Source: Capniomyces stellatus
Lineage: Eukaryota; Kickxellomycota; Harpellomycetes; Harpellales; Legeriomycetaceae
Reading direction: 5' to 3'
DNA: 64,000 nt
Assembly: GCA_001661515.1 (NCBI GenBank)
Contig: LUVW01000002.1
Span: 565,850-629,849 of the forward strand
Of this stretch, positions 10,311 to 21,287 are shown in pieces. The notes beneath the pieces are model-generated. The model saw only the letters and a program-made list of their open reading frames with translations, ran no database searches and was not told the origin of the DNA. The translations under genes and the position numbers were made by a program. Position 1 is the first letter of the stretch; each line of letters starts with the position of its first letter.

Positions 10311-12404
10311 TTTTTTGCTTTCAATTGCTAGCTCAACAAACTTGAACGAGTTTTCGTCAAATTTAGCACCATTACTAACCAAATACGCCAGAATATTCTT
10401 TTCGGCTAATTCAAGCTTCGATACTACTTTTAAATAGTATTTATCATTTAGCACAACCGTGTCATTTGCTAGATCACCAATCTCTGGTGCATCGCCTTCC
10501 TTCGTGCGGTCTGGTTGTTGGTTGGATTCTCCGCTTGTTTCGTGGACTGTTTTGTTGGAAATCACAAACCTGACAATTTGCCAGACTTTTGAAGCAAATT
10601 CAAAGAATCTTCGCTCGCCCCCCTCAAAACAAGTCAGATATTCAACTAAATTCAAAAGTAGAGTGTCATAGTCGCCTTTTTCAATATGTTCCTCAATTGA
10701 TTTGAACTCTGCACATTTGTGTTTGTGACAAAATCTACCCCCATCACCAACCAAAAACTCGATAATATTCTTATATTCCGATATCTGTGCTCCACCACCA
10801 TCACCATTGCCATTCAACAAAACCGCTTTTTCATCCAGTATGTAGTCCAGAACCAAATCTCTACTTGACTGACAAACCTCATTAATCCCGTTAAATTCGC
10901 TGTTGTCCAAATTCGCACCAGCCTCCACCAAAAGCTTAACCAGATCAAAATCACGACACAACACCGCAGTCCGCAAAGCCGAATTGTTTGTTGTAGTTAC
11001 ATTAACTTTCAAACCAATTAAAAAATAAACGACGTCTGTCTGCCTAGATAATAGTGCCGCTTCCAGTAGTAAGTTTGTGTTGTGTTGTGAATGTTCTATC
11101 TGCAGAAACAGCTCCTTTGCCAGCTTGAGATCTCTCAGCTCGCAGCAAATATCAAACAAATACTCTTTGTAAAACCCAAATAGTCTGTGGTTAAGCAGAA
11201 AGTCCACCGTCTGTTTAGATTTGAACAAGGATAACCAAAATGCCAGAAGGTATATTTCATTCTGCGGTTTAGATGGGCTCTTGGAGTCTGTGCTGGTATT
11301 TAGCCCATTATTTCTTTTTTTTTTCAACTCGTTCTCAACCCTTGCTCTGGATTTAATTACTCTGTCAAACTCATAAAGTGAGTCGTAGTGCTCTAAATAA
11401 TAGTGGTAATCATACTCGAATTCTTCCAGTTCACAGCGAAAGTTGAAGCTTATCTCAATCAACCTACCCAAAGAGTCCAGCTCAACATACATACAAACCA
11501 CATAAATCGTCTGAATTAGGAGTGTCCCAAAAATGCTGTTATCCGAATAAAGCAGCCTAGTATCTTGATTACCGCTATAGCCTTGAGTATCAGCTTGACC
11601 AGCAATTCTGTTTCCAGATCCATTTAGCCTGTCAATAACTTCTTGTGGGATTTGTATTTCCGAGTTCATGATATCAATCACATCTTCCAGAATACGACCT
11701 TCCAGTTCCAAGTTTCGTTTATTGTAGTGGTTGATATTAACCATACCACAGCTTGCATCCAGTATACTTCCAGAGTACCCATATATATCAAAGTAATTAT
11801 CGCCTATAAGCTTTGAGTTTCGCAATGCGTAAAACGGCCTAATTACCACTTGATCGTTGTAGTTTATATCTGAAAATGCAGGAATGTTTTTGCAGTCATA
11901 AATAGAAGTGGCTGGGTCAATGTCAAGGCATATATCGTTTGATAGACTGGTACTGGAATATACTACCTCCACGCTACTACCATTCTCAATTTCAAACATA
12001 CTACCAGTTTCAATATCACCACTTGTCGAGCCTTCCGACTGTATCATAACATACATCCTTTTTAACTTTCTCCTTATTTCTCTCCACCCATATTTGTTTG
12101 CAATTCCCACCAATTTGGCAAATTCTATTTTTTTGCAGTTTGAAAGAGCCTCCAAAACCAAAAACTCGTTTCTAGCCACTTTGAGGTACTTGGACAGCAC
12201 TTTATCGTCAAGCTCGACCAGCTGATCGACCGACTCGTCCAAACAAAGTGTATAGTATTCCAAATATCGTTTTATTGTGCCAGCTTCATTGGAGGCACAG
12301 TACATTGCTTTTGTTAAAGTCGAAATCTGCGGCGATTGGACAAGCACAAAGATATCTGCCAAAATACAGCTTGGAAGTCCGTCCAGCCCTAGTTTGGTCG
12401 TCAT
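9096..12404 (-). CDS. Large ankyrin-repeat protein with F-box-like N-terminus
   Basis: One uninterrupted exon of 1102 codons starting at ATG 12404. The first 40 residues (GLDGLPSCILADIFVLVQSP...) resemble an F-box start: LPxxIL followed by IFxxV. Ankyrin-like helices appear around residues 450-560, and a continuous array of about 13-14 units fills roughly residues 690-1102. Units are 30 residues long, for example NGVKEASKNNNLELVRLLLD followed by NGATIVSSKT, with a conserved NG(I/V)xxA(C/S)xNNxxE(L/M)VxLLLxxGA pattern. The canonical TPLH turn is missing. The role is probably protein-protein interaction. If the F-box is real, it may be a substrate adaptor of an SCF ubiquitin ligase, but that is inference. 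No catalytic domain is visible. Its relatives are likely multicopy in the genome. Confidence 0.85.
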   Translation of the reverse strand: MTTKLGLDGLPSCILADIFVLVQSPQISTLTKAMYCASNEAGTIKRYLEYYTLCLDESVDQLVELDDKVLSKYLKVARNEFLVLEALSNCKKIEFAKLVGIANKYGWREIRRKLKRMYVMIQSEGSTSGDIETGSMFEIENGSSVEVVYSSTSLSNDICLDIDPATSIYDCKNIPAFSDINYNDQVVIRPFYALRNSKLIGDNYFDIYGYSGSILDASCGMVNINHYNKRNLELEGRILEDVIDIMNSEIQIPQEVIDRLNGSGNRIAGQADTQGYSGNQDTRLLYSDNSIFGTLLIQTIYVVCMYVELDSLGRLIEISFNFRCELEEFEYDYHYYLEHYDSLYEFDRVIKSRARVENELKKKRNNGLNTSTDSKSPSKPQNEIYLLAFWLSLFKSKQTVDFLLNHRLFGFYKEYLFDICCELRDLKLAKELFLQIEHSQHNTNLLLEAALLSRQTDVVYFLIGLKVNVTTTNNSALRTAVLCRDFDLVKLLVEAGANLDNSEFNGINEVCQSSRDLVLDYILDEKAVLLNGNGDGGGAQISEYKNIIEFLVGDGGRFCHKHKCAEFKSIEEHIEKGDYDTLLLNLVEYLTCFEGGERRFFEFASKVWQIVRFVISNKTVHETSGESNQQPDRTKEGDAPEIGDLANDTVVLNDKYYLKVVSKLELAEKNILAYLVSNGAKFDENSFKFVELAIESKKFSLVETLLECQIKLDSPEFNGVKLACKRNKIELLKFLLEHGATMVNQGSNAINFACLNNSIELVKLLLEYGAAIDNSTFNGVSEACKNNNIEMVELLLKSGANVDTHWKNGIPQASYNNNYELVKLLLDSGAKLDQDFYNGLREACTNNNLEIAQLLFDHDGKVNGLTIYGLEDAVKSNQIDLVKLFLKNKLAPNYDWYLDIPSHLENDDIRMTKLMLRNGAVLSGSENSINVACLNGNIEMVQLLIDDGYGIKRPGSNGIKDACEKNNYEMVCLLLKSGAKLDNHFYNGVKEASKNNNLELVRLLLDNGATIVSSKTCGINEAINNKRIDMLRLLLERGAVLPSNSDNAFFGACLENDIVFVKFLLENGAKLGSSFNNCISFALRNGNSDLVSLLARNKPGLD

Positions 12405-12738
12405 GTTCTTTTATTGATAAAGTATTTTTTGTTTGTTTGTTTGTTTGTTTGTACTTTTGGAATCCCTTGTTTTATTTATTCAAATTTATTAATATGAGCG
12501 TTGATAAATTTGAAAAATTATGAATGTTATTATAGTGAAATAGCGTTTATTTAATTAGAGTTTAAACTCCTTTGGATCTATAAGTTTGTAGGTCGGAATA
12601 TGATTTTATCTTTATTAGGTTCTTCTGTCTTAAAGACAAAACATTGACAATTGATTTTGACCAATGTATATATTTTTTGTAAACACATTTCCGTTTCTAT
12701 GCGATATTTCCTGAATTAACAGGTTTTTTTTGCATTTA
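12405..12738. other. Upstream flank of the ankyrin gene
   Basis: AT-rich region with a (GTTT)n run near 12429-12452. No gene is seen. It probably holds the ankyrin gene promoter. Confidence 0.4.
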
Positions 12739-13053
12739 CTCACCAACGGTTGAAAAGTGTGATTTATTTATCCTGTTGCTATTTTTTATTTCGTTAAATA
12801 GCTTGGTCATCATTGGCTTTAGATCCTCCATGAATTCTTTGTAGAATTCGTAGACTATTCCGTCTGGTCATGGTGCGCTATTATTTTTACAACTTTTTAT
12901 TGTTGTTTCTACTACTTCCTCGGTAAAATCTGCCTCCATTCGCTACACTTCCTTCATTTTTAGCTTGGTTTTAATGTTTCTCATTAGTGCCAGGGGAGAG
13001 ATCACTTTTTTGTTTTATTTTACTTGGTCGTATTCTAAATATCTTATCAAATG
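12739..13053 (-). mobile_element. Decayed LINE (non-LTR retrotransposon) reverse-transcriptase fragment
   Basis: Read on the minus strand, one frame gives a stretch that matches the start of a LINE reverse transcriptase: EADFTEEVVETTIKSCKNNS, then AP-stop-PDGIVYEFYKEF, then LKPMMTKLFNEI. Family knowledge: non-LTR elements have E(E/D)xxxxIxxxKxxxxPGPDGxxxEFYK followed by L...LFNxI at this point. The glycine codon of GPDG is now TGA (12868-12870). Further stops occur at 12943-12945 and 13015-13017, so the piece is dead. Both the catalytic core and the 3' end are missing from the local sequence. Confidence 0.72.
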
Positions 13054-14252
13054 AGGCAAAGTTTGGTTAGAGCGAGAGTATATTGAAGTATTTGGCTATT
13101 CCAGTGTAGGGCCTATTCTGTGAGAGTTAAAAGTCGCGCTTTGTACCATTTATATTGAAAAGGTTGAATAGACACAATCTAGCAAGGAAAGAAATAAAAG
13201 CGCAGTCAACTATGATTCTGTGTATGAGTTGAAGCTGAGAAATTCAAGACGAAGGAAACCGATTTAATAAACGTCTTTTTTAATTATTGCAAGCAAATAG
13301 CAAAATTCAGGTTGGTTTCAGCAAATTGAATGTTGGCGTTAATGGACGGTGTTTAGTCGCTGTTGAAACTGGTCCAACCAAACGGCGTGATTTTTTACAA
13401 AATAATAATTCTAGATCATTTAGTCAGGAAATAACGTTGCTCCAACAAACCAAGCTGAGATCGAGAACACAGGTTGGTTGTTTACTAACGATGCATGTTT
13501 ATTTACTAGGCTTAGTTTGATTCAAATAGAAACGGCTCTGAAATTAATTTCAATAAATAAAAAAACGGCCCTGATTCCAGGAGCAAAGTACACTACACAA
13601 CCTTTCTTCAGGAAAGAACGGCTTGAGTCCAAGTATGGCACTTGTTTAAAACCTGCAAACTAAAATCAAGGTTGGCTCTAAAGTACACGGTATGCAGCAT
13701 TTAAACTCATCAGCCAACCCGATCCTTACCTAAACGTACTCTTCTGCAAAATGCAAAAGAAAAACAACGAGCTGTGTATTCACATGTAGTTTCAAGTAAT
13801 TGACCTTTGTGGTTGGCTGGTTAAACACACAACTGCACTGATCAACGCCTGACTTTGCTTGTCGGAATAAAGTGGCGGTTGTTTATTGATATCAGTGTTA
13901 GTACTATTAATAGTGGTGATACTAGTATTCGTATTCGTTTTTGTTTTTACTAAATTAGGGCCTAGTGTGATTAGTAGCTTGATGCTCAATTATAATTAAC
14001 ATTGAATTTTCGATATTTCCACGTTATAATTATGGATAAATAATACTTGATAGCAAAATAAACAAACAAGTGTTGCTTGGTAATAAATTGGCCAAGCAAA
14101 TAAAAGCTAAATAGAACAAATAATTATGATAATTAAAACAGAGCTAGAAGAAAAAAGTCAGCGATGGGAACTAAACGCTGAGCCTGATTGATGGAAACAG
14201 GACGCTGTGGTAACAATGGTCAGACAATGAGCACTTGGTGATGTTGGCAACT
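13054..14252. other. Intergenic region, possible further element debris
   Basis: About 1.2 kb upstream of the LINE fragment and downstream of the Sec18 gene. Short plus-strand open frames (for example 13287-13520) have no recognisable family. Three phrases similar to caggttggtt recur at about 13309, 13470 and 13667. No gene is supported. Confidence 0.35.
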
Positions 14253-17200
14253 TCAATAGTATTCCATCATCAAGTTGACAAATCTTTCCTTTGTGTCTGG
14301 GTCCTGACGGGCAGTCTCCATGAGCAGCAAAAGCTTTTTGATTCCGATTTTTAGGCTATTTCCATTTCCATTGAGATCAAACTCGATTTTGGCGAAGTTG
14401 TTCTTCTCCGAGCGTTTCTGGTCATTCTCCAAAAGTTTGATGGTATGCATACGCTCTTGGTCACTAAACAGCTGGAAGTGGCCCAAGACAGAATCAACGG
14501 CGCTCCATGATCTGATCTGTGGAACAAACATTTCGGCATCAAAGACGTCCGAGAATCCCATGTCGCCCAGTACCGACCGCTGGTTTGTAGTCGCGAGGAT
14601 CAGTAATCTGTGGTTCTTTGGGGGTTGTTTGCGGAGAAGGACCAAAAGCGTTTGAAGGATGGAGTTGCTGAACCGCGGACCAATAGCAACATATTCTAAG
14701 AGTTTAGTTGTAGAAGTCACGTAAAAACAGTTAAAGTCAGTCCCGGCTAGTTGCTTACAACTGAAATGCAATCAACACATTGGCTTGGTTTGTCAACAAA
14801 AAACTATGGAAAGTTTAGAAAAAAACACGAAATAACACTTCTGGCTGAACTTACCTAAAAGCCGCTCAATGTCGTCAACCACAATCACGCTGATGGGAGA
14901 TTTGTACGAGTCGGTAAAGATCTTGTTAATTTCGTTGATTTTGGCGTTTTCAGAGTACCCAACCATTCCTTCAGGGGATATCAATTTACAAAACGGAAAC
15001 TCGCTTTTCATTGCCAACGTGGCTGCCAAAGCTGTTTTCCCAGAGCCTTGGTTTCCATGCAAAAGAACACTAACTACAGGGAAATGCTCGCTGTTTCTGA
15101 CCTGTTCGATATACAGTTTGCCGTCGCTAAGAAGTTTCTAGTTACCGAGCAGGGAGAATAAATGTGTAAAAAATAAAGAGAAGGGTTAATAAGCCAGTTT
15201 TGGAGTGTATAATAGCCCAGTTCTAAACTTTAACATGTCAAACCCCATGCTTGCAAATACAAATACAGTATAATAAGTTCAAAAGTTAAAAATAAATAAA
15301 TGTTGAAGAATTAGCTTGTTATTGGAAGCTTACATCAACACACGGGTCATAGGAGATTATATGGTTCTGAACACATCTAGAAAGCTCCTCTTCTGAAGTA
15401 CCAAATGCAGGCCTGACCTCGGTCAAAGCACCTAGAAAATCGTCACGAGTAATTTCAAGACTGCTAATATCAGCCTCAACACCAGCTACTGTTCCTACTT
15501 TGATGTGTCTGTTAAACGCATAAGAAGACGCCGATTTGATTAAACCTAAAAAAAAAAAAAAAAAACAAGAGCAAAAAACATCGTTGTATAGTAGCTGCTT
15601 TGTTAACAAATATCTCTTGGCTTTGAGCGTTTTACATGTGTATTGTTTTCAAGGTCAAATGGCAGCAAATGGCAAAAATCGGTAAACGTCATTTGAGCAG
15701 AAAGCTCAGTGGTATTCAAACTTACCAGCAATCTCAGCACCACTAAAATTGCGGGTCAGACTAGCAAGCTCGTTCAAATCGACATCAGGATTTAAAATGT
15801 TGTTTTCGCGCATTTTCCCTGTATGGATTCCCAAGATCTGAAGTCTGCCCTTTTCATCAGGCAATCCAACCTCTATCTGCACCTCCAAACGCCCAGGTCT
15901 GACTAGAGCTTCATCAATAAGATCCTTACGATTCGTCATTCCAATCAGCAAAATGTTGTTCAGCTGGTCAACACCATCCATTTTGGACAGCAGCTGGTTA
16001 ACTACCGAATCTCCAACTCCAGTGCTGTCGCTTTTGGCTCCTCTTTGCTTGCAAATAGCATCTAGCTCGTCAAAAATAACTATATGCAGCTGACTGTCAT
16101 CTCCTTTTTCCTTATACTCCTTTTCTGCTGGAGCGAATAGTTTACGAACATTTTCTTCCGACTGTCCAACAAACTTGTTTAAAATCTCTGGCCCATTCAC
16201 AATTATCGGCTCAACCGAATTCAACATCTTTCCTATCTGTCTCGCCATAAGCGTCTTTCCTGTTCCTGGTGGCCCAAACAAAAGGATTCCCTTCACGTGC
16301 TGGATCCCAAGCTTATCAATCAGGTCTGGCGGGAAGATTCGAGAAGCAAATGCTCTCCGGAATATATTACTGAATTCCGAGTCTAATCCTCCGATACCCA
16401 TATCCTCAAACTTGAAATCCGGTTGAATGATTCTATTGACTGCCCGGCTAGCATCATTTACAACTATGTTAGTTTTTTTCTATTTTTCTATTTTTGCTTC
16501 TCTGTTTCTTTTTTTGTTTCTCTGTTAATCGTATATAAATAAAACCTCATAATCAACCATACACAACCACACATTCCCTCAATACTTACTTTCTCTTGAT
16601 TCCCTTAAGCTGGATACTTGAGTCTGGTCCCTTTGAAAAGTTTATTTGCGTGTGTTGGTTCAGAACACCGTTGCTTTTGCCTGTTGATCTATCAGCCGTA
16701 CCATCAGACCTTTTCAAGTCTTGATAGCTCATCACCTCAACGGACGTAACAAGGCCTTTGAGGTTAATTCCATGAAAATCAAACACAAATACCTACAGAT
16801 CCATTGTTTTATCAACGCTCTTTTAAAAAAAAGCCCCTTTGTTAAACCAGCTATCTTTTTTTATTTAAAAAAAAGGACTCAAATGTACTCCTATATCCAA
16901 ATCCAAACCACAACAGCATATACTTTTGCTTTAATATAAACCAGGCTTTACCTGCCCAACCGTAAATACTTGGTCCGAAAATCCCTATTTTATTCCAATG
17001 CATTTCTTCAGCCGTTAGTATTTGGTTTATGTTATCTGCGCTCATTTTTTTAAGAAAAAACAAACAATGTGCCTAATCGACAATAAATCTTGAAATTGAA
17101 TTTACCTTTATCAGTAAATCCGACAGGTCATCCACATTTATCTGGTCTTTAATTTCTTGCAGCTTTGAAAAGAACGAAACCTAATATTTACGTATACGCC

Positions 17201-17774
17201 TTGCTTGTTATACATGTACACCTTGGTTGTTATACATATACGCATTGGTTGTGTTGGCAACAGGCCCAAAAACAAAATAACCAAGTAAAAACAGACACAC
17301 AAATCTATCATTTAATCCCAAGACTTTACTCGGATATCACTTTTTTCGTTTTTTGCATCTTGTTTATTAATTTACCTCCACGTCCATCAATCCCAAGTAT
17401 ACATTCTTATCATCTGCAAAAGGATCGTATGTTTCTACCACAACCTCTTCATACAACGAAAGCTGTGCCCAAACTCTATGCATACGGCTTGGGCCGATCA
17501 GTCCACTTTCAAGCTCATTAATTGCGACTGTGCTGAAAATATACTCCCCATTTATCTTCACATACTTTGTATCCCCTAAAAAGTCGCTACTACTAACTGC
17601 AAGCAAGTTTTTCAGCGCCAAGGATTCATTTGGACATTTGGCCACTTTTGCCCTTATAACTCTTCCGCCTGAATGTGGAGAATTCCTGTTGTATTGTCCT
17701 GCAGGTTCTCTTCTTGGGCCAAGCTCGATATCCCTACTTGGGTATATCCGTGAATAGTCGTTATTATTATTCAT
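14253..17774 (-). CDS. SEC18: Vesicle-fusing ATPase Sec18 / NSF
   Basis: Hexameric AAA+ ATPase that, with alpha-SNAP, takes apart SNARE complexes after membrane fusion. Eight exons in transcription order: 17774-17376, 17180-17106, 16984-16952, 16792-16590, 16447-15726, 15545-15334, 15137-14855 and 14695-14253. All phases close, giving 789 residues. The N domain covers about residues 1-235. D1 has Walker A GPPGTGKT (near residue 294), Walker [10 protein letters not shown], and the arginine-finger region [20 protein letters not shown]2 has Walker A GNQGSGKT (near residue 576) and [11 protein letters not shown] followed by the family's GPRFSN. Exon 3 is only 33 nt and encodes [11 protein letters not shown], which fills exactly the gap against animal NSF. 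The 5' end of exon 5 uses a TAG inside GCTAG; this reproduces the family's NR..I..PDF linker. The N-terminal 45 residues are longer and less conserved than usual. Confidence 0.94.
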
Positions 17775-19207
17775 TTAAACTTTCTGTGTAAAACACTGGT
17801 TCCTGGTTGCTAATATTTGTTTCTTTCTTTATTATGTCTCCTCTCTTCTTTGTTTTTTGTTTTTTTGTTTTTGTTTTTGTTTTTCGCCCTTTTTGGATTG
17901 CTTTTCCTGACTCGATTTAGTGTCGGCTTTTCTATAAACAAGATTGGAACTCGTTGATTTTGGGTTTTAAAAAAGGCGGGTAACTAGAATGTTATGTTGC
18001 TGGTATACTGCTCTTCTTTTTTTTCAACTGTGGCAAATTCCGTTTTTCTATTTTATAGTCAATAGTTTCAAAGCCTTTGTTTTAGCTTTGCCTTTATATT
18101 TCTTGTATTTTAAAGTTGTAAATGGATGAAAAATAAAACTATACTAGACTTGCGCTACCTGGATTTTATACTACAATCCAAACTTGACTTTGTTTTCCTA
18201 TTTGTGGTTTATCATATTTAAAAGTACCGGAAGGCAAATGTACTGGACTATTTTTAAACCCTATGCTCCCATTGGGCTAAATCTCTACACTCATTTGTTT
18301 TTGCATATTTTAAACAATCAGCGTTTTCGAGTCATTTTATTTTATTGTATTTTCCAAGACCTCATTTTTGCCTCTCCAAAATATCAAGCTTTATTTTAAT
18401 AAAAAGAATATGAACATTGAACTTTATATCATTTGCATTTCCTTACCACATCAGTAAATATGATTGGGATGAGTTTCTAAACTCAATCAAGTCAACCTGT
18501 ATACATTTATTGGCTGTTGTCGCTGCATCTGAACTTGTTGGTATTCGCTACTACTGAATGAATGACATTCAATCATATCTACACCACTTTTTTCTATTGT
18601 CTTTCTATTGTTTTTATTTATTTATTTATTTTTTTTTTTTTGCAAAATAAGGTTGCCCTACATGTACTTTGCTTTGAACAGTATTTAAACTGTATAGTAG
18701 ATACTTCAGCACGACTTTGACAGGCTGGTCATACTGAGTTACTCGATTCTAGCATATCAGGATAATATAACGTTGTCTCAACGTTGGGTTTTTCTTGGTC
18801 TGCGTTTGTTTCATTTAAAACACACAAAGTACTGTTTACTAAAAGTTTTACTTTGTAGCACGAACTACACATATCACGCTTTTGGGCGTCATCCTAAAAA
18901 CACGCATTACTCCAGCGTGATCGGGTTTTCAAACTGAGTAGTATGAACTGATTAAAATAGTCTTGTGATGTAGTATATTTAAAAATGACTTTTTATCGTT
19001 ATTACTACATGAATTTTATTTTGGCTCAGAAGATTGAATAGAGTATCAGTGATGCAAATGCATGATGCTCTATAGTTACTTATGTTAAAACACGCAAGTA
19101 TATATATACAGCCCTCTTATGTTCAGTGTTGAGACTTTTTAGGATAACCTTGCCCACACTGGCATTACGACTATGGAGATTATTAAATGTCTTAGCCTTA
19201 ACTATAT
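17775..19207. other. Divergent intergenic region, Sec18 / TRP14 side
   Basis: About 1.4 kb of AT-rich DNA with several long T runs (around 17850-17885 and 18615-18645). Random short open frames only, for example at 18184-18399. No gene supported; it holds the Sec18 promoter. Confidence 0.45.
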
Positions 19208-19354
19208 CTAACCAAAAACGCTGAATTTGGCATACTTATTAATTGATTGTTGTTTGTTGGTGTCCCAGATACACTTGGCTTCATCTGCAAGCATAAACCA
19301 AGTTTCAACAGCAATAATAATTGGTATGTTCTTTGTTTTGCATAAAGCGTGGAT
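19208..19354 (-). mobile_element. LINE endonuclease-domain remnant
   Basis: The minus strand reads IHALCKTKNIPIIIAVETWF and then about 29 more codons before TAG. The core P-x-I-I-A-V-x-E-T-W is the signature of the apurinic-type endonuclease domain of LINE elements, where the glutamate of ET(W/K) is a metal ligand. No start codon or flanking domain is preserved. It is a short relic; orientation is the same as the reverse-transcriptase scrap at 12.9 kb but they are too far apart, with Sec18 between them, to be one element. Confidence 0.6.
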
Positions 19355-19770
19355 CAATTTTATTAAATTGCAACACCACTCTTCACTGAAAGATCAAACC
19401 CCTCATTAAATCGCTTACAGTAAAAGGATGTTTAAATACTAAAAACTAAAAGAAACGTTAATAAATAAACAGAAAGAAGAAAAAGTAATTTGTGTAGATC
19501 AAGCTACCAGACTTTTTTTGTTTTTTTATTCAAGTTGCCAGACTTTTTTTACTGCATTAACTATTGAGTTTTAAACTTGGAAATCGAGTTGGTGATAATA
19601 ATTGAGAATAAAAAACTCACTTTGAACAAAAAAAAACTACCTTGAAAAAAAAGAAAGAAAAATACATACATCCATCTCACTAGTCTAATATTTTTAAGAA
19701 TAGTAGTTTCCTTTTATACAAACACTAAATCATCACACGGAGATAAACACGGTTTAAAAACAAAACAAAC
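19355..19770. other. Upstream flank of the TRP14-like gene
   Basis: About 415 bp, AT-rich, no coding potential by eye. It presumably includes the promoter and 5' UTR of the following gene. Confidence 0.4.
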
Positions 19771-20696
19771 ATGATTAGATCACTAAGAGTTGAAGACCCA
19801 GCCTATTTTGACATTGTTTTAAACAAGGAGCTAGCCAAAGATGCACCAGTATTTGTCTTGTTCTTTGGTACTTTTATTTACTTTTATTTCTCTACTGAAA
19901 TGGCGCTTTGGTTTGTTTGCTTTAAAGTAAATCTAGCTGTTCTGCATTTAAAGCCTTGAAAACGATACATTTGGATTAATCCATAGGACGTGAACTCCCT
20001 GAAACCGGAGAAAGCTACTGCCCTGACTGTGTTAGAGGTAACAAGGAAAGGGGAGGATTGTGAAAGATAAATCCTCATTTTAGTTCTAGCAACAACACCA
20101 ATGCTGTTTTATTTTTTGTAAAACTAGTAACGTTAGTAACAGTTAATTTTAACATGTTTGCATAAAAATTGAATTTGTAAATAGCTGATCCTATAATCAA
20201 AAAGGCCCTAAGTACACTCCCTGAGGTGACTGTTATCTCGGTTTTGGTTGACAAGCGCTCAATGTAACAATAAAAACCAATCTATTAACCACACAATATA
20301 ACGGCAAACGTAACTCAATAGGTACCAACTATATCCAACATAATTATATGCTTTAACTGCATTATCTAAATCATAGAATGGATAGCCCAACTATTGTTTA
20401 CAGATCTCGAGGCGACATAATGTTGACAGGAGTGCCAACTCTGTGCTACTGGAACAAGGTACTACATATCAACACGCACCCATTTTTAAATGTTTTTACG
20501 TGGCCTCTTTGCTAACTTTTTGTAAATCAGTATATCTCAGTATCAGCCGATCTTATACCAATTACCAGACTTTAAATATGCGGGTTTATTTAACTTTTTC
20601 CATCAATTTTTTCTGATCTAGGATGGCCTTTCCAAGAGAATTGTCGAAGAAGAGTGCTTTGACTACGAAAATGTTTTGAAGTTTGTCACTGTTTAG
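19771..20696 (+). CDS. TXNDC17: TRP14/TXNDC17-like thioredoxin-domain protein
   Basis: Small cytosolic thioredoxin-related disulfide reductase. Five exons: 19771-19867, 19987-20037, 20185-20263, 20377-20458 and 20622-20696, all in phase, giving 127 residues (human TXNDC17 has 123). The active site is CPDC at residues 44-47, as in TRP14 and unlike the CGPC of classical thioredoxin. It is followed by the DP of the C-PDC-V-x-A-(D/E)-P motif, which is rebuilt across an intron. The cis-proline strand is GVPTLCYW, and the C-terminus ends ECFDYENVLKFV. All four introns are short (about 115-165 bp). Each exon is too short to stand out alone, but the joined protein matches the family end to end. Confidence 0.88.
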
Positions 20697-21287
20697 TTTA
20701 TTCCTCAATACACTAAAGCTTTTTTTCGAGTATACGTACTTTTTCTTAATAAACTTTTTGTTGGAATCTACTAAAGGTCAGCGGCCAGTCTTGGGTTATA
20801 GCAGCCAATTTAAACTTCTTTGCGTTTTAATTAATATCTCGTAATCACAAAGCCGTGATTCGCCAAATATTTACATCCAGCCCTACAACTGTATTGATCG
20901 TCTACCCAATTTAGTTGATAAAGGATGCCTTTTTGGATTAAAACGCACACCATGCCTCCCCCCCCTCCCATACAATGAAGAGCGGTTTTAGACTGATTCG
21001 GTTTTGGTTAAATATTGGTTACGATTAACAAGACACTTTTGAAGTAAATTGTACACATTGTTGATTTGTCTTGTACTATATTTGCGAGTTGGTGTTACTA
21101 TAAAGATTCCAGTTTGGTAAAAATAAGATAATTAAGTGAAGGTGATAATAATGTAATATTTAAAAAAAAATTGCTTGCATCTCTCCTAGAACGTCATCCT
21201 TGTGTTTTATATTTAGACTACTCTACATTCTGAGGCGATTCTAGGCGAGCTTAAAGTAATACAACTTAATACGGTTGAATAGCTCAC
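20697..21287. other. Convergent intergenic region
   Basis: About 590 bp between the TRP14-like gene (+) and the adhesin-like gene (-). It contains a C-rich run near 20953-20968. A plus-strand stretch at 20776-20830 (GQRPVLGYSSQFKLL...) vaguely recalls LINE endonuclease sequence, but is too short and stop-ridden to call. Confidence 0.4.

Noticed and set aside
18870..18935. 8-bp inverted repeat ATCACGCT ... AGCGTGAT
   Set aside because: Too short and too widely spaced to distinguish from chance in AT-rich DNA.
20776..20940. Fourth LINE remnant in the TRP14-adhesin gap
   Set aside because: Only a vague likeness to endonuclease sequence over about 20 codons, with stops and no clear signature residue.
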